Positions 15,473 through 22,827 of a DNA stretch of 23,096 nt are shown here, in pieces. The position numbers and the translations under genes were made by a program. Within the stretch, counting starts at the first letter, position 1; each line of letters opens with the position of its first letter. Below the pieces are notes generated by a model that was given only the letters and a program-made list of their open reading frames with translations, did not search any database and was not told the DNA's origin. The stretch is from the NCBI GenBank assembly GCA_964512325.1, contig CAZEGN010000019.1, positions 1 through 23,096 of the forward strand. The letters run 5' to 3'. Origin of the DNA: JACQZO01 sp964512325. GTDB lineage: Bacteria > Patescibacteriota > Gracilibacteria > RBG-16-42-10.

Positions 15473-18400
15473 ATGTTTAAGCTAAGTTCAATCCGCCATC
15501 ATCACATTGCAATCGCTGCAATTTGCAGCCTCGTACTAGCATCTATTTACCAAAGCATTGTGCCCCTGCCAGAAGCCAATGCAGATACGGTAACTATTAT
15601 CATTGATACAGAGAATACTTTTACTAGTGCAGAAATTCCTTGTGGTAGTATTGGCGTAGAAGATAGCGACTGTGGATTGGGCGATTTGGACATGTACTTT
15701 AACAGTTATCTTAATACGCCTGCTAATACTACAAATAAGCAATTTAAAATTGTGTTAGGTAGTACTATCAACCAAATAAATCTCACCCAAACTATTAACC
15801 TTAGCCTACCGAGGGCCTGTGCTAATTGCTCAATTGAATTTGATGGCACAACCGCATCAAACAACAAGGCTCCGATCTTAAGCAGCACAAACCCAGCTAC
15901 TAGCGTAAAGCCAGGCATTGCATTTTTGCTAAGTGATAATCAAACAGCAACAACTATCAAAAATGCTCATTTCCAGGGGTTTACTGAAAGCGCTATCCAA
16001 GTAAGCAATATCAGTGCAAATACACACACCATCACCAATAACTACTTTGGTGCATTGAATGGGTCTTCCCAGTCTAATACAAAAGCTGTAACTATTCTCA
16101 ATAGTAGTAATACAGTTATTCAAAACAACACCTTTGGTGGCAATAATGGTAACGCTATTGAGCTTAACGGTAGCACAACACAAAACACCCGTATTAGTAC
16201 TAATCTTTTTGGCGTAAGCAGCAGCTCTGATCTCACATCAACACTTCCAGCCATTACAGAATCCGCAATTGTAATAAATGGTGCCAATAGCAATAGCATT
16301 GAAGGAAATATTATCACCAATAGTGGCGATACAGGAATTAAGATTCTTAGTGGAAATAACAACACTATTAGTGACAGCAATCGATTTTTTAATAACACTA
16401 ATAAAGCTATCTCTTTACTAGGAGCAGCCAATGGAGGACTAGCTTCACCTGTATTGGACAGCGTACAAAAACAAAACAATATTGTCACCATCAAAGGAAC
16501 AGGCACTAGTGGTGCCAACATTAGCTTTTATCGAGCAAATAATCTGGCCTCACCCGTTGTTATTCCTGATAGCACTGGCGGCGAAGGCTTTATTTTCCTT
16601 GGTTCAGCTATCATTGATAGTTTGACAGATCGTAATCAAACTTCAGGTCAATTTGAATTTGCACTCTCACTTACGGCTGAAATCGGTCAGATTATCACCA
16701 GTTTTCAAACTCTAAACGAAAATAGCTCAGCTTTCAGCAATAATGTTCCCGTTACGCAAGCGCCTATTCCGACACCGACACCAACTCCCACACCGACCAG
16801 TACACCAACGCCAACTCCCACACCCACAATTACTCCAACACCAAGCGCGAATAGATTACCTATAGCGAACGCTGGTAGTGATCAAAATGCAGTTTTAAAT
16901 ACCGTTATTCAATTGCATGGCGAAGGCTCGATCGACCCAGATGGAGATCAACTAGGTTATCGTTGGGAACAGCATTCATCAGATCTTTATAAAGTAAACC
17001 TCAGTTCAAATACATCAAGCACCCCCATCTTTACTACCCCTAGCACTATTACCGAGCTACAAACAAATCTACATTTCTCACTTGAGGTAAATGATGGTCG
17101 TGGCGGTATCAGCAGAGATGAAGTAACTATTCATATTAGCAGAGACCGAGTAAAACCGGTCGCTAATTTGCTTATTTTGCCAGCAGAAAGAGTTGCTCCA
17201 GGCACTGAAATTATATTAGACGGTAGCAATAGCATTCTTGATAGTAGTAGCGTGCAAGGCGAATATCATTTTCGCCAAGTGGGCAACACCCAAATCGGAG
17301 TAACTATAGATCAAGAAAGTCTCTCATCTTCACAGGCACGTGTTCTAATTCCTGCCAGCCTCACTCGCACTACAAGCTTTACATTTTCACTCCAAGTAAG
17401 CGACAACAACTTACTGAGCGATATTGTTACCGCTACCGTAGAAGTAGCTCCCCAGTCCAATGACAACGAACTGTGTACAGATGAATTGCCTAATGCCAAT
17501 GCTGGTACTAATCAAACACTATCAAAACCAGCTGGTAATATTGTTGTTTTAAATGGTATGCGCAGCAATGATCCGAATAATACACAACTAAACTATAGCT
17601 GGAGACAATTAAGTGGCGGTATTAGGGTTGATATGCGTAATACCAATACGGGAATTGTAAACTTTACTATTCCCGCCTTTACAACTTCGGAAATTACTCT
17701 GAGCTTTTCATTAACAGTCACAAACACTTGCGGCCAAAGTGGCTCGGATATTACCAAAGTTACTCTAAAAAATGCCGATTTAGACAATGACGGTATGAGC
17801 AACGAGCGTGAGGAAGAGCTAAAAACAGATCCTTATAAAAAAGACACCGATGATGATGGCTTAAGCGATTATGATGAAATCAAGAACTTCTGCCTTAATC
17901 CATTAAATACTGACAGTGACAATGATGGTCTCAAAGATGGTGAAGAAGATATCAATCATAACGGCATTACCGATGGCGGCGAAACAAACCCCTGTCTCTA
18001 TGATACTGATGGCGATGGTCTTCCGGATGGATTTGAAAAAAGATATCAACTAAATCCACTTAACCCTCAGGATGCTAAAGAAGATATAGATAATGACAAT
18101 CTGACGAATATTGAGGAGTTTGTATATAAAACAAACCCAACAGTAAATGATACTGATAGCGATGGTTTGCCTGATGGTGTGGAAGTTAAGGGCTTAAATC
18201 GTACTAATCCTATTAAAGACGACACTGACAATGACGGCATTATCGACGGCAATGAAGACCGTAATCATAACGGCATCACCGATGGTGGCGAGACTAGTCC
18301 AGTTCGCTTTGATAGCGATTTTGACGGTTTAGCAGATGGTTTAGAGATAGGTCTTGGCAATACTCAAGGCAAACATACAGACCTGACTAAGTTTATGCCG

Positions 18401-18838
18401 GACCTAGACCCAATCAGTAAAACAAGCCCGCTAACTCCCGACACGGATGGTGATGGTATTTTAGATGGCATTGAAGATAAAAATCGCAATGGCGGAATTG
18501 ATTGCGGTGAAACGAATCCTCTAGATACCCAGAATCTACAAAAACCTTGTGCTAGTTCTACAATGAAACCAACTCCCATAAAAAAGGACGCGCGGACCAC
18601 CGACCCAAATAGTATAAAAGTTCAGAAACCACTACCTACTCCAACCAGTTCTGGTCTAGTGCAGCTAGTATCTCCATTAAGCAACTTTAGCATCTCCGTA
18701 GAAAGAGGTGATACTAATCAAGAACCAAATTTGGGATTACCATCAATAAATTTCAACTCAGGTGCAAGCATATTTGTCTTGCCAGGACTGCTATCTAATA
18801 CCATCCCTTCAATTTTAGTGTTGAGTAGCAAATTATAG
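15473..18838 (+). CDS. Beta-helix/PKD/thrombospondin-3 repeat surface protein
   Basis: A 1121-residue exported protein. The signal peptide is ~1-37 (cleavage near EANA). A CSLREA-like opening with two Cys (CGSIGVEDSDCGLGD) leads into a parallel beta-helix (~90-370; NNYFGALNG, NNTFGGNNGNAI), related in style to its upstream neighbour. A Pro-Thr linker (~430-458) is followed by three PKD/Ig-like sandwiches (starting near 463, 562, 672; e.g. NAGSDQNAV and SIDPDGDQLGYRW). Residues ~767-1019 hold Asp-rich thrombospondin type 3 calcium repeats (DTDGDGLPDG, DTDSDGLPDG, DTDGDGILDG). The end is hydrophobic (GASIFVLPGLL to SSKL) but lacks LPXTG and a basic tail, so its anchoring is unclear; it may be a partner of the LPKTG protein encoded just upstream with a 2-base gap. 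It overlaps the convergent WecA-like gene by 6 bases. Likely calcium-stiffened stalk or adhesin; function inferred. Confidence 0.87.
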   Translation: MFKLSSIRHHHIAIAAICSLVLASIYQSIVPLPEANADTVTIIIDTENTFTSAEIPCGSIGVEDSDCGLGDLDMYFNSYLNTPANTTNKQFKIVLGSTINQINLTQTINLSLPRACANCSIEFDGTTASNNKAPILSSTNPATSVKPGIAFLLSDNQTATTIKNAHFQGFTESAIQVSNISANTHTITNNYFGALNGSSQSNTKAVTILNSSNTVIQNNTFGGNNGNAIELNGSTTQNTRISTNLFGVSSSSDLTSTLPAITESAIVINGANSNSIEGNIITNSGDTGIKILSGNNNTISDSNRFFNNTNKAISLLGAANGGLASPVLDSVQKQNNIVTIKGTGTSGANISFYRANNLASPVVIPDSTGGEGFIFLGSAIIDSLTDRNQTSGQFEFALSLTAEIGQIITSFQTLNENSSAFSNNVPVTQAPIPTPTPTPTPTSTPTPTPTPTITPTPSANRLPIANAGSDQNAVLNTVIQLHGEGSIDPDGDQLGYRWEQHSSDLYKVNLSSNTSSTPIFTTPSTITELQTNLHFSLEVNDGRGGISRDEVTIHISRDRVKPVANLLILPAERVAPGTEIILDGSNSILDSSSVQGEYHFRQVGNTQIGVTIDQESLSSSQARVLIPASLTRTTSFTFSLQVSDNNLLSDIVTATVEVAPQSNDNELCTDELPNANAGTNQTLSKPAGNIVVLNGMRSNDPNNTQLNYSWRQLSGGIRVDMRNTNTGIVNFTIPAFTTSEITLSFSLTVTNTCGQSGSDITKVTLKNADLDNDGMSNEREEELKTDPYKKDTDDDGLSDYDEIKNFCLNPLNTDSDNDGLKDGEEDINHNGITDGGETNPCLYDTDGDGLPDGFEKRYQLNPLNPQDAKEDIDNDNLTNIEEFVYKTNPTVNDTDSDGLPDGVEVKGLNRTNPIKDDTDNDGIIDGNEDRNHNGITDGGETSPVRFDSDFDGLADGLEIGLGNTQGKHTDLTKFMPDLDPISKTSPLTPDTDGDGILDGIEDKNRNGGIDCGETNPLDTQNLQKPCASSTMKPTPIKKDARTTDPNSIKVQKPLPTPTSSGLVQLVSPLSNFSISVERGDTNQEPNLGLPSINFNSGASIFVLPGLLSNTIPSILVLSSKL
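16762..16845 (+). repeat. Pro-Thr linker coding repeat
   Basis: A run of CCN-ACN codons with imperfect 12-21 base units (ccaactcccacaccgac recurs with small changes) encoding a PTPTPT linker of about 28 residues between the beta-helix and the first PKD module. Such tracts expand and contract by slippage, so length may differ between strains. Confidence 0.75.
17954..18294 (+). repeat. Internal duplication in the thrombospondin-3 region
   Basis: The 32 bases at 17954-17985 and 18263-18294 are nearly identical and both encode NHNGITDGGET, 309 bases (103 codons) apart. A weaker third copy (NRNGGIDCGET) begins near 18481. The Asp/Gly-rich units suggest growth of the calcium-binding stalk by in-frame tandem duplication. 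Confidence 0.7.
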
Positions 18839-19894
18839 AGAGTCTTCACCTTTGCTAGAAGAACTTTCTTTTTGATGTTCTAGATAGGCTACCCTAGCAA
18901 AAAACAGCACCATAAAGCAGCACATAGTTATTATTGCTGCCAACTTTAATACAGCGCCATTAAGTAACAGCGAAATGGCCCCAAATAAAGCAGTAATCAC
19001 ATACAGCAAATAACAGACTTGTGGCACCGAAAACCCTAAGCGCAACAAACGATGATGCAAATGTTTAGTGTCCCCAGCCATTGGTGATTTCTTATCTATA
19101 AAGATTCTTCTACAAACTACCCAAACTACGTCTAGTAAAGGAATTCCCAGTACTAAGAAAAATGTGGCGATCTTCGCACTAGAAAATATCGCCAAAATTG
19201 CTAATGAAAAGCCGATAAATGTAGCACCAGTATCACCTAACTTGATCTTAGCTGGATAAAAGTTGAACTTAAGAAATACAAACAAGAGAACAGCTAATAA
19301 TAAGGCCACTTTGGCAATTGCAGGTTGATTAACAAATGGCAACAAACTTAAAATAAAAAGAACAATACTACTTATCGCTCCTATTCCAGTAGCCAAACCA
19401 TCAACGCCATCAATCCAATTCATCATATTAATAAACACTAAAATCCACACAACAGTCAGTGCTTGAGCAACTATAGGCCAAGTAGCATTAAGAAAAATGG
19501 CAGTATTGTTAAAAGGATTAGTCAATACAGCAATTTCAATACCGGACATGACCACTATGATAGCGCCCACAAGCTCAACAAGAAGCCTTTTCCACCAAGC
19601 AATTTTAAATCGATCATCAAGCAAATTAACACCAATAATTAAAACGCCACTCACAATGAAGCCTAATAGTTTTTGGTCCAGTGGCAAAAAAACAGGTAAT
19701 GAACAAAAAAACAATATAGCTAAAATAATTCCTCCTCCCCGAGGCTTTACCATAGTGTGTGTACTATGCGCTTCAAATCTATCTTTCAACCCCCACCTTG
19801 GAAAAACCAATACAGCTTTTTTTAAAAGAAAATTGGCAATTAAAGCGACTACTAGAGTGTAAAGCAAGGTAAAAATTATCTCCATGTGACACAT
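18833..19894 (-). CDS. WecA/TagO-like polyprenyl-phosphate N-acetylhexosamine-1-phosphate transferase
   Basis: A 353-residue protein with about ten membrane helices, of the family that moves a sugar-1-phosphate (usually GlcNAc-1-P) from a UDP-sugar to undecaprenyl phosphate at the inner membrane face, starting O-antigen, teichoic acid or similar glycans. Motifs present: LLDDR (catalytic Asp pair, ~91), NMMNWIDGVDGLATG (~156), KLGDTGATFIGF (~220), and HLHHRLLRLG near the C-terminus. The IDGxDGLA and HLHHRL forms point to WecA/TagO rather than MraY. It is the last gene of a minus-strand run, 9 bases after the glycosylphosphotransferase stop. The ATG at 19894 is used; an ATG three codons in (19885) is equally possible, as no Shine-Dalgarno decides it. 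The acceptor glycan cannot be told from this window. Confidence 0.88.
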   Translation of the reverse strand: MCHMEIIFTLLYTLVVALIANFLLKKAVLVFPRWGLKDRFEAHSTHTMVKPRGGGIILAILFFCSLPVFLPLDQKLLGFIVSGVLIIGVNLLDDRFKIAWWKRLLVELVGAIIVVMSGIEIAVLTNPFNNTAIFLNATWPIVAQALTVVWILVFINMMNWIDGVDGLATGIGAISSIVLFILSLLPFVNQPAIAKVALLLAVLLFVFLKFNFYPAKIKLGDTGATFIGFSLAILAIFSSAKIATFFLVLGIPLLDVVWVVCRRIFIDKKSPMAGDTKHLHHRLLRLGFSVPQVCYLLYVITALFGAISLLLNGAVLKLAAIITMCCFMVLFFARVAYLEHQKESSSSKGEDSL

Positions 19895-19903
19895 TGATTA
19901 AAT

Positions 19904-21304
19904 CTAAGCAGCTCCCTTTCTTTTTATTACTGCCCACACCGTGCGTAAGAGAATTTGTAAATCTAACCACACCGACCAGTTTTGGATATAATAAGTCTCT
20001 AATTTCACCTCTTCATCGAAACTAAGATCAGACGCACCGCTTACCTGTCCCATACCAGTCATACCAGGTTTTACTCTCAGTAGTCTTAATTGTTTCGTAG
20101 TATATTTAGCAACTTCCTCTGGTTCATGTGCCCGTGGACCAACCAGGCTCATTTCGCCACGTAATACATTCCACAACTGGGGCAATTCATCTAGTCTAAA
20201 TTTCCTTAAGTATTTTCCTAAAGGCGTGATACGCGGATCATTTTTTAATTTAAATAATGGTCCACCTTTTCTTTCATTGAGAGCCATTAATTGAGGTTTC
20301 ATCGCATGAGCTCCGACAATCATAGAGCGAAATTTGTACATAACAAAAGGCTCTTTGTACTTTCTATCCCCTACTCTTTTTAAACCAACAAATACAGGAC
20401 CAGGAGTAATAGTCTTAATGAGAATTGCGATAATAATAAAAACCGGTGAGAGTATAAGAAGACCAATAAAACTAAGAAATAGATCAAAAATTCGTTTTAT
20501 TACCTTATTCCAGCCACGCAAAGGTGTAGGCAAAACCTCGACCAAGGGATAATCACCGACAAACATTGACTCCATTCGCTTTGAGCTACTAGCAAAAAAA
20601 TTAGGAATATAGCGATAAGTAATTTTTCTATCAGCACAGAAATCAAAAATATCATCCTCTACGGCTAATTTATGATGCTCAAGTGCATTCCATACTTCAT
20701 GGATAGCTAACTCAGCGTTTCCATTTAAAAACCGCGCAAATATCTCGTCCAAGGCAAAATCGTCAAAATCAGTATCTTTAATAAAACCGATAAGCTTAAA
20801 TCCTGGCATCTCTTCTAAAGCTTCCACTAAATGAAAAGCCTCTTCTTTTGAGCCCAAAATTACAACTCCTCTAATACCCATGTTTAATTTATAAGTAAAA
20901 CGCCGGAGTAAACGTAAAAAAGCTCGTGCTAAAAAGGCACACAAGAAGAAAATAAGAATAGCAGTGACTAGCAATAGACGTGAAAAGAAAAACTGCTGTT
21001 GAATAAAAAGCAAAGCTAAAACAACTCCAGACCAAAGAAAACAAGCATAAACCAGCAAGCCTGTTTCCTTCAAAAATGTGCGCGGTTCAAATGAATATAA
21101 ACGTAATGAAAAAAACACAACCAGCTGAAAAACAGCAATAACAACGACAAAAGGCAAATACAAATCAAAGCTAGGCACATATTCTAAACCACCAATAATA
21201 CCACTCGTTTTTAGTAAAAAAGCAACAATAAAAGCCCCAACAACAGCTAAGATATCAAGAGGAATTTGAAGTAAGACAATCCAGTCAGAAACTTTTGTTC
21301 TCAT
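19904..21304 (-). CDS. Polyprenyl glycosylphosphotransferase (WcaJ/WbaP-like glycan priming enzyme)
   Basis: A 466-residue membrane enzyme of the type that transfers hexose-1-phosphate (Glc, Gal or an N-acetyl sugar) to undecaprenyl phosphate to begin exopolysaccharide or surface glycan synthesis. The N-terminus has four hydrophobic segments (~10-130), then a nucleotide-binding-like domain (RGVVILGSKEEAF, ~145). The C-terminal catalytic domain (~268-466) has KRIFDLFLSFIGLLILSPVF, KRVG, MYKFRSM, the catalytic DE within DELPQLWNVLRGEMSLVGPR, and RVKPGMTGMGQVSG. All signature elements are intact and length is normal. It begins 15 bases after the dnaN stop and is followed by the WecA-like gene, so the three minus-strand genes probably form one transcript. 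Sugar specificity cannot be assigned. Confidence 0.92.
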   Translation of the reverse strand: MRTKVSDWIVLLQIPLDILAVVGAFIVAFLLKTSGIIGGLEYVPSFDLYLPFVVVIAVFQLVVFFSLRLYSFEPRTFLKETGLLVYACFLWSGVVLALLFIQQQFFFSRLLLVTAILIFFLCAFLARAFLRLLRRFTYKLNMGIRGVVILGSKEEAFHLVEALEEMPGFKLIGFIKDTDFDDFALDEIFARFLNGNAELAIHEVWNALEHHKLAVEDDIFDFCADRKITYRYIPNFFASSSKRMESMFVGDYPLVEVLPTPLRGWNKVIKRIFDLFLSFIGLLILSPVFIIIAILIKTITPGPVFVGLKRVGDRKYKEPFVMYKFRSMIVGAHAMKPQLMALNERKGGPLFKLKNDPRITPLGKYLRKFRLDELPQLWNVLRGEMSLVGPRAHEPEEVAKYTTKQLRLLRVKPGMTGMGQVSGASDLSFDEEVKLETYYIQNWSVWLDLQILLRTVWAVIKRKGAA

Positions 21305-21319
21305 GAAAAGAGCTTAGAA

Positions 21320-22417
21320 TTAAACCTTTCGGGGCATGATGATATTAACATAAGCCTTGTCATCTCCCTGAAGCATTGCCGCACTCGTATCGCTGTTAAC
21401 ATTTAAAGTAATATTTGCATCTGGTATATGCTCCAAAGCAGCCAAAAGATGATTAGCATTAAATATAATCTTCTTCATTTCTCCATGACCATTGCCACTA
21501 ATTTTTGACTGATCTTTTCCTACTTCTTGCATCTCTCCAGATACCAACAATTCTGTTGTGTTCAATTCAAGATATAAATTATGCGTTCCGGTTTGTGAAA
21601 ATAAACTAGTTCGTTTTACAGCCATAATGAATTCTTGTCTATCCACGTTTATGTTCGTACTAAAGCTAACAGGAATAATTTTTTCATACGGTGGAAAATT
21701 ACCTTCAATCAAACGTGAAATAACAATCACATTGTTAATTGCAAATTTCACTTGATTTTCACCTACAGTAACAGCAACCTCCTCCTGTTTCTTTCCTAGG
21801 ATTCTCTGTAACTCTAAAACAGTGCGGCTAGGTACGATAATTTTAATCTCCTGCTCGCCAGTCGTAGGAATCATAATAGTGCGCTCAGCCAAACGATAAC
21901 TATCTGTGGCTACCAACTTAAGAAGGTCTTGTTTTTGCCAAAACAAAACACCCGCGAGAACAGGACGAGTTTCATCATTTGCTGAAGCAAAAACTGTTTT
22001 TTCTAGACCATCCAAAATAAGCTCAAAAGGCAAGTTAAAATGGGACTTTTCTTCAACTTGAGGAATAAGAGGAAACTCCTGAGCATCAATTCCTTTGAAA
22101 GTTGTTTCATTTTTTGCACTGCGAACTTGAAGAGAATGTTGGGGCAATAATTCTAAATTGATTTCATCCTCAGACAGCAAATTGCAATATGAGCTGAAAA
22201 GTTTTGCTGGAACGGTAATACTTCCAGGCTCTTCAACACTACATTCAAATGAAGTAATAATTGCTAGTTCCAAATTGGTTGTAGCAAGCGTTACTGAATT
22301 GTTTTCAGCTTTTATTAAAACATTAGCAAGCACTGGTAAAGTTGAACGAGTTGGAATAGCTCGGGTAACGATATCTAAAGCCTGTGTTAATTTTTCTTTG
22401 GTGCAAGTCAATTTCAT
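21320..22417 (-). CDS. dnaN: DNA polymerase III beta subunit (sliding clamp)
   Basis: A 365-residue protein matching the bacterial beta clamp along its length: MKLTCTKEKLTQAL at the start, TRSTLPVLANVLI in domain I, FPLIP before domain II, ASANDETRPVLAGVLF and ATDSYRLAERT in domain II, IEGNFPPYEKIIP, and the terminal YVNIIMPRKV. As a ring dimer it tethers polymerase and other clamp-binding proteins to DNA. Length is typical. Often dnaN lies beside dnaA; here the upstream gene across a 410-base gap is not recognisable as dnaA, and downstream are surface-glycan genes. The ATG at 22417 fits the family exactly; no Shine-Dalgarno precedes it. Confidence 0.97.
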   Translation of the reverse strand: MKLTCTKEKLTQALDIVTRAIPTRSTLPVLANVLIKAENNSVTLATTNLELAIITSFECSVEEPGSITVPAKLFSSYCNLLSEDEINLELLPQHSLQVRSAKNETTFKGIDAQEFPLIPQVEEKSHFNLPFELILDGLEKTVFASANDETRPVLAGVLFWQKQDLLKLVATDSYRLAERTIMIPTTGEQEIKIIVPSRTVLELQRILGKKQEEVAVTVGENQVKFAINNVIVISRLIEGNFPPYEKIIPVSFSTNINVDRQEFIMAVKRTSLFSQTGTHNLYLELNTTELLVSGEMQEVGKDQSKISGNGHGEMKKIIFNANHLLAALEHIPDANITLNVNSDTSAAMLQGDDKAYVNIIMPRKV

Positions 22418-22504
22418 AGAAGAGCTTTATCTCGTAAAACAGAGTACCAACTTTTTTGTTCTCTTCAAGTTTGAACAGCTGAGCCTTATTGGTTTATATA
22501 TTCT

Positions 22505-22520
22505 TTTTTTTATAAAAAAA
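22505..22520. promoter_or_regulatory. A/T-only 16-bp palindrome upstream of dnaN
   Basis: Seven T, AT, seven A form a perfect inverted repeat about 90 bases upstream of the dnaN start. It could be a bent A-tract upstream element, a site of easy melting, or a relic terminator; the sequence alone does not separate these. Confidence 0.35.
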
Positions 22521-22554
22521 TAGTAATAATAGGTACTAGCCAACCTGGTATAAA

Positions 22555-22735
22555 ATGCTTTCTTATCTGTGTATGATTGGATGCTTTTGTTTTGCTATAG
22601 GCATCTCTCTCTTGTGCAAATCTTTCGCAGCTTCTGTATGACTATTTAATGCTCGCTGTTTTTGGGTTGGGCTTTGGTGTCGGATATTTCTACTGTGGAA
22701 ATATGGTGAGTAAGTTCAAAGAAATACACTGGTGA
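22555..22735 (+). other. Possible small two-helix membrane protein gene, frameshifted or paired short frames
   Basis: An ATG at 22555 opens a 28-codon frame (MLSYLCMIGCFCFAIGISLL...) ending at TGA 22639-22641, directly downstream of the extended -10-like TGGTATAAA. A second frame, open from 22601 with an ATG at 22649, ends at TGA 22733-22735 and reads MLAVFGLGFGVGYFYCG then MVSKFKEIHW. Each encodes one membrane-helix-like segment, and they overlap at 22601-22641, so one frameshift there would join them into a ~60-residue hairpin membrane protein. Both frames are short and could be chance; no homologue is recognised. Confidence 0.25.
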
Positions 22736-22827
22736 GTGACAATTTATAAAGATGATTAGAAACTATATAAGATACTTCTCAAACCTGTTCTTACTTTTTC
22801 AACCTTTTTGCGCAAACTTTTTGCACA

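Larger units (their letters stand above)
22418..22827. other. 410-base intergenic region upstream of dnaN
   Basis: No long gene is present. It should hold the dnaN promoter; TTGAAG, 16 bases, TACTCT on the minus strand (about 50-30 bases before the ATG) is a weak candidate. It contains a T-rich/A-rich palindrome (22505-22520), an extended -10-like TGGTATAAA (22546-22554, plus strand), two overlapping short hydrophobic reading frames (22555-22735), and a TTTGCGCAAA palindrome (22807-22816) just after the neighbouring stop. No convincing DnaA-box cluster, tRNA or riboswitch was seen. Confidence 0.6.

Noticed and set aside
22418..22827. Replication origin next to dnaN.
   Set aside because: Only isolated imperfect DnaA-box-like words (TGTGTATGA at 22568, TGTGGAAAT at 22694) and one A/T palindrome; no cluster of boxes and no dnaA alongside.
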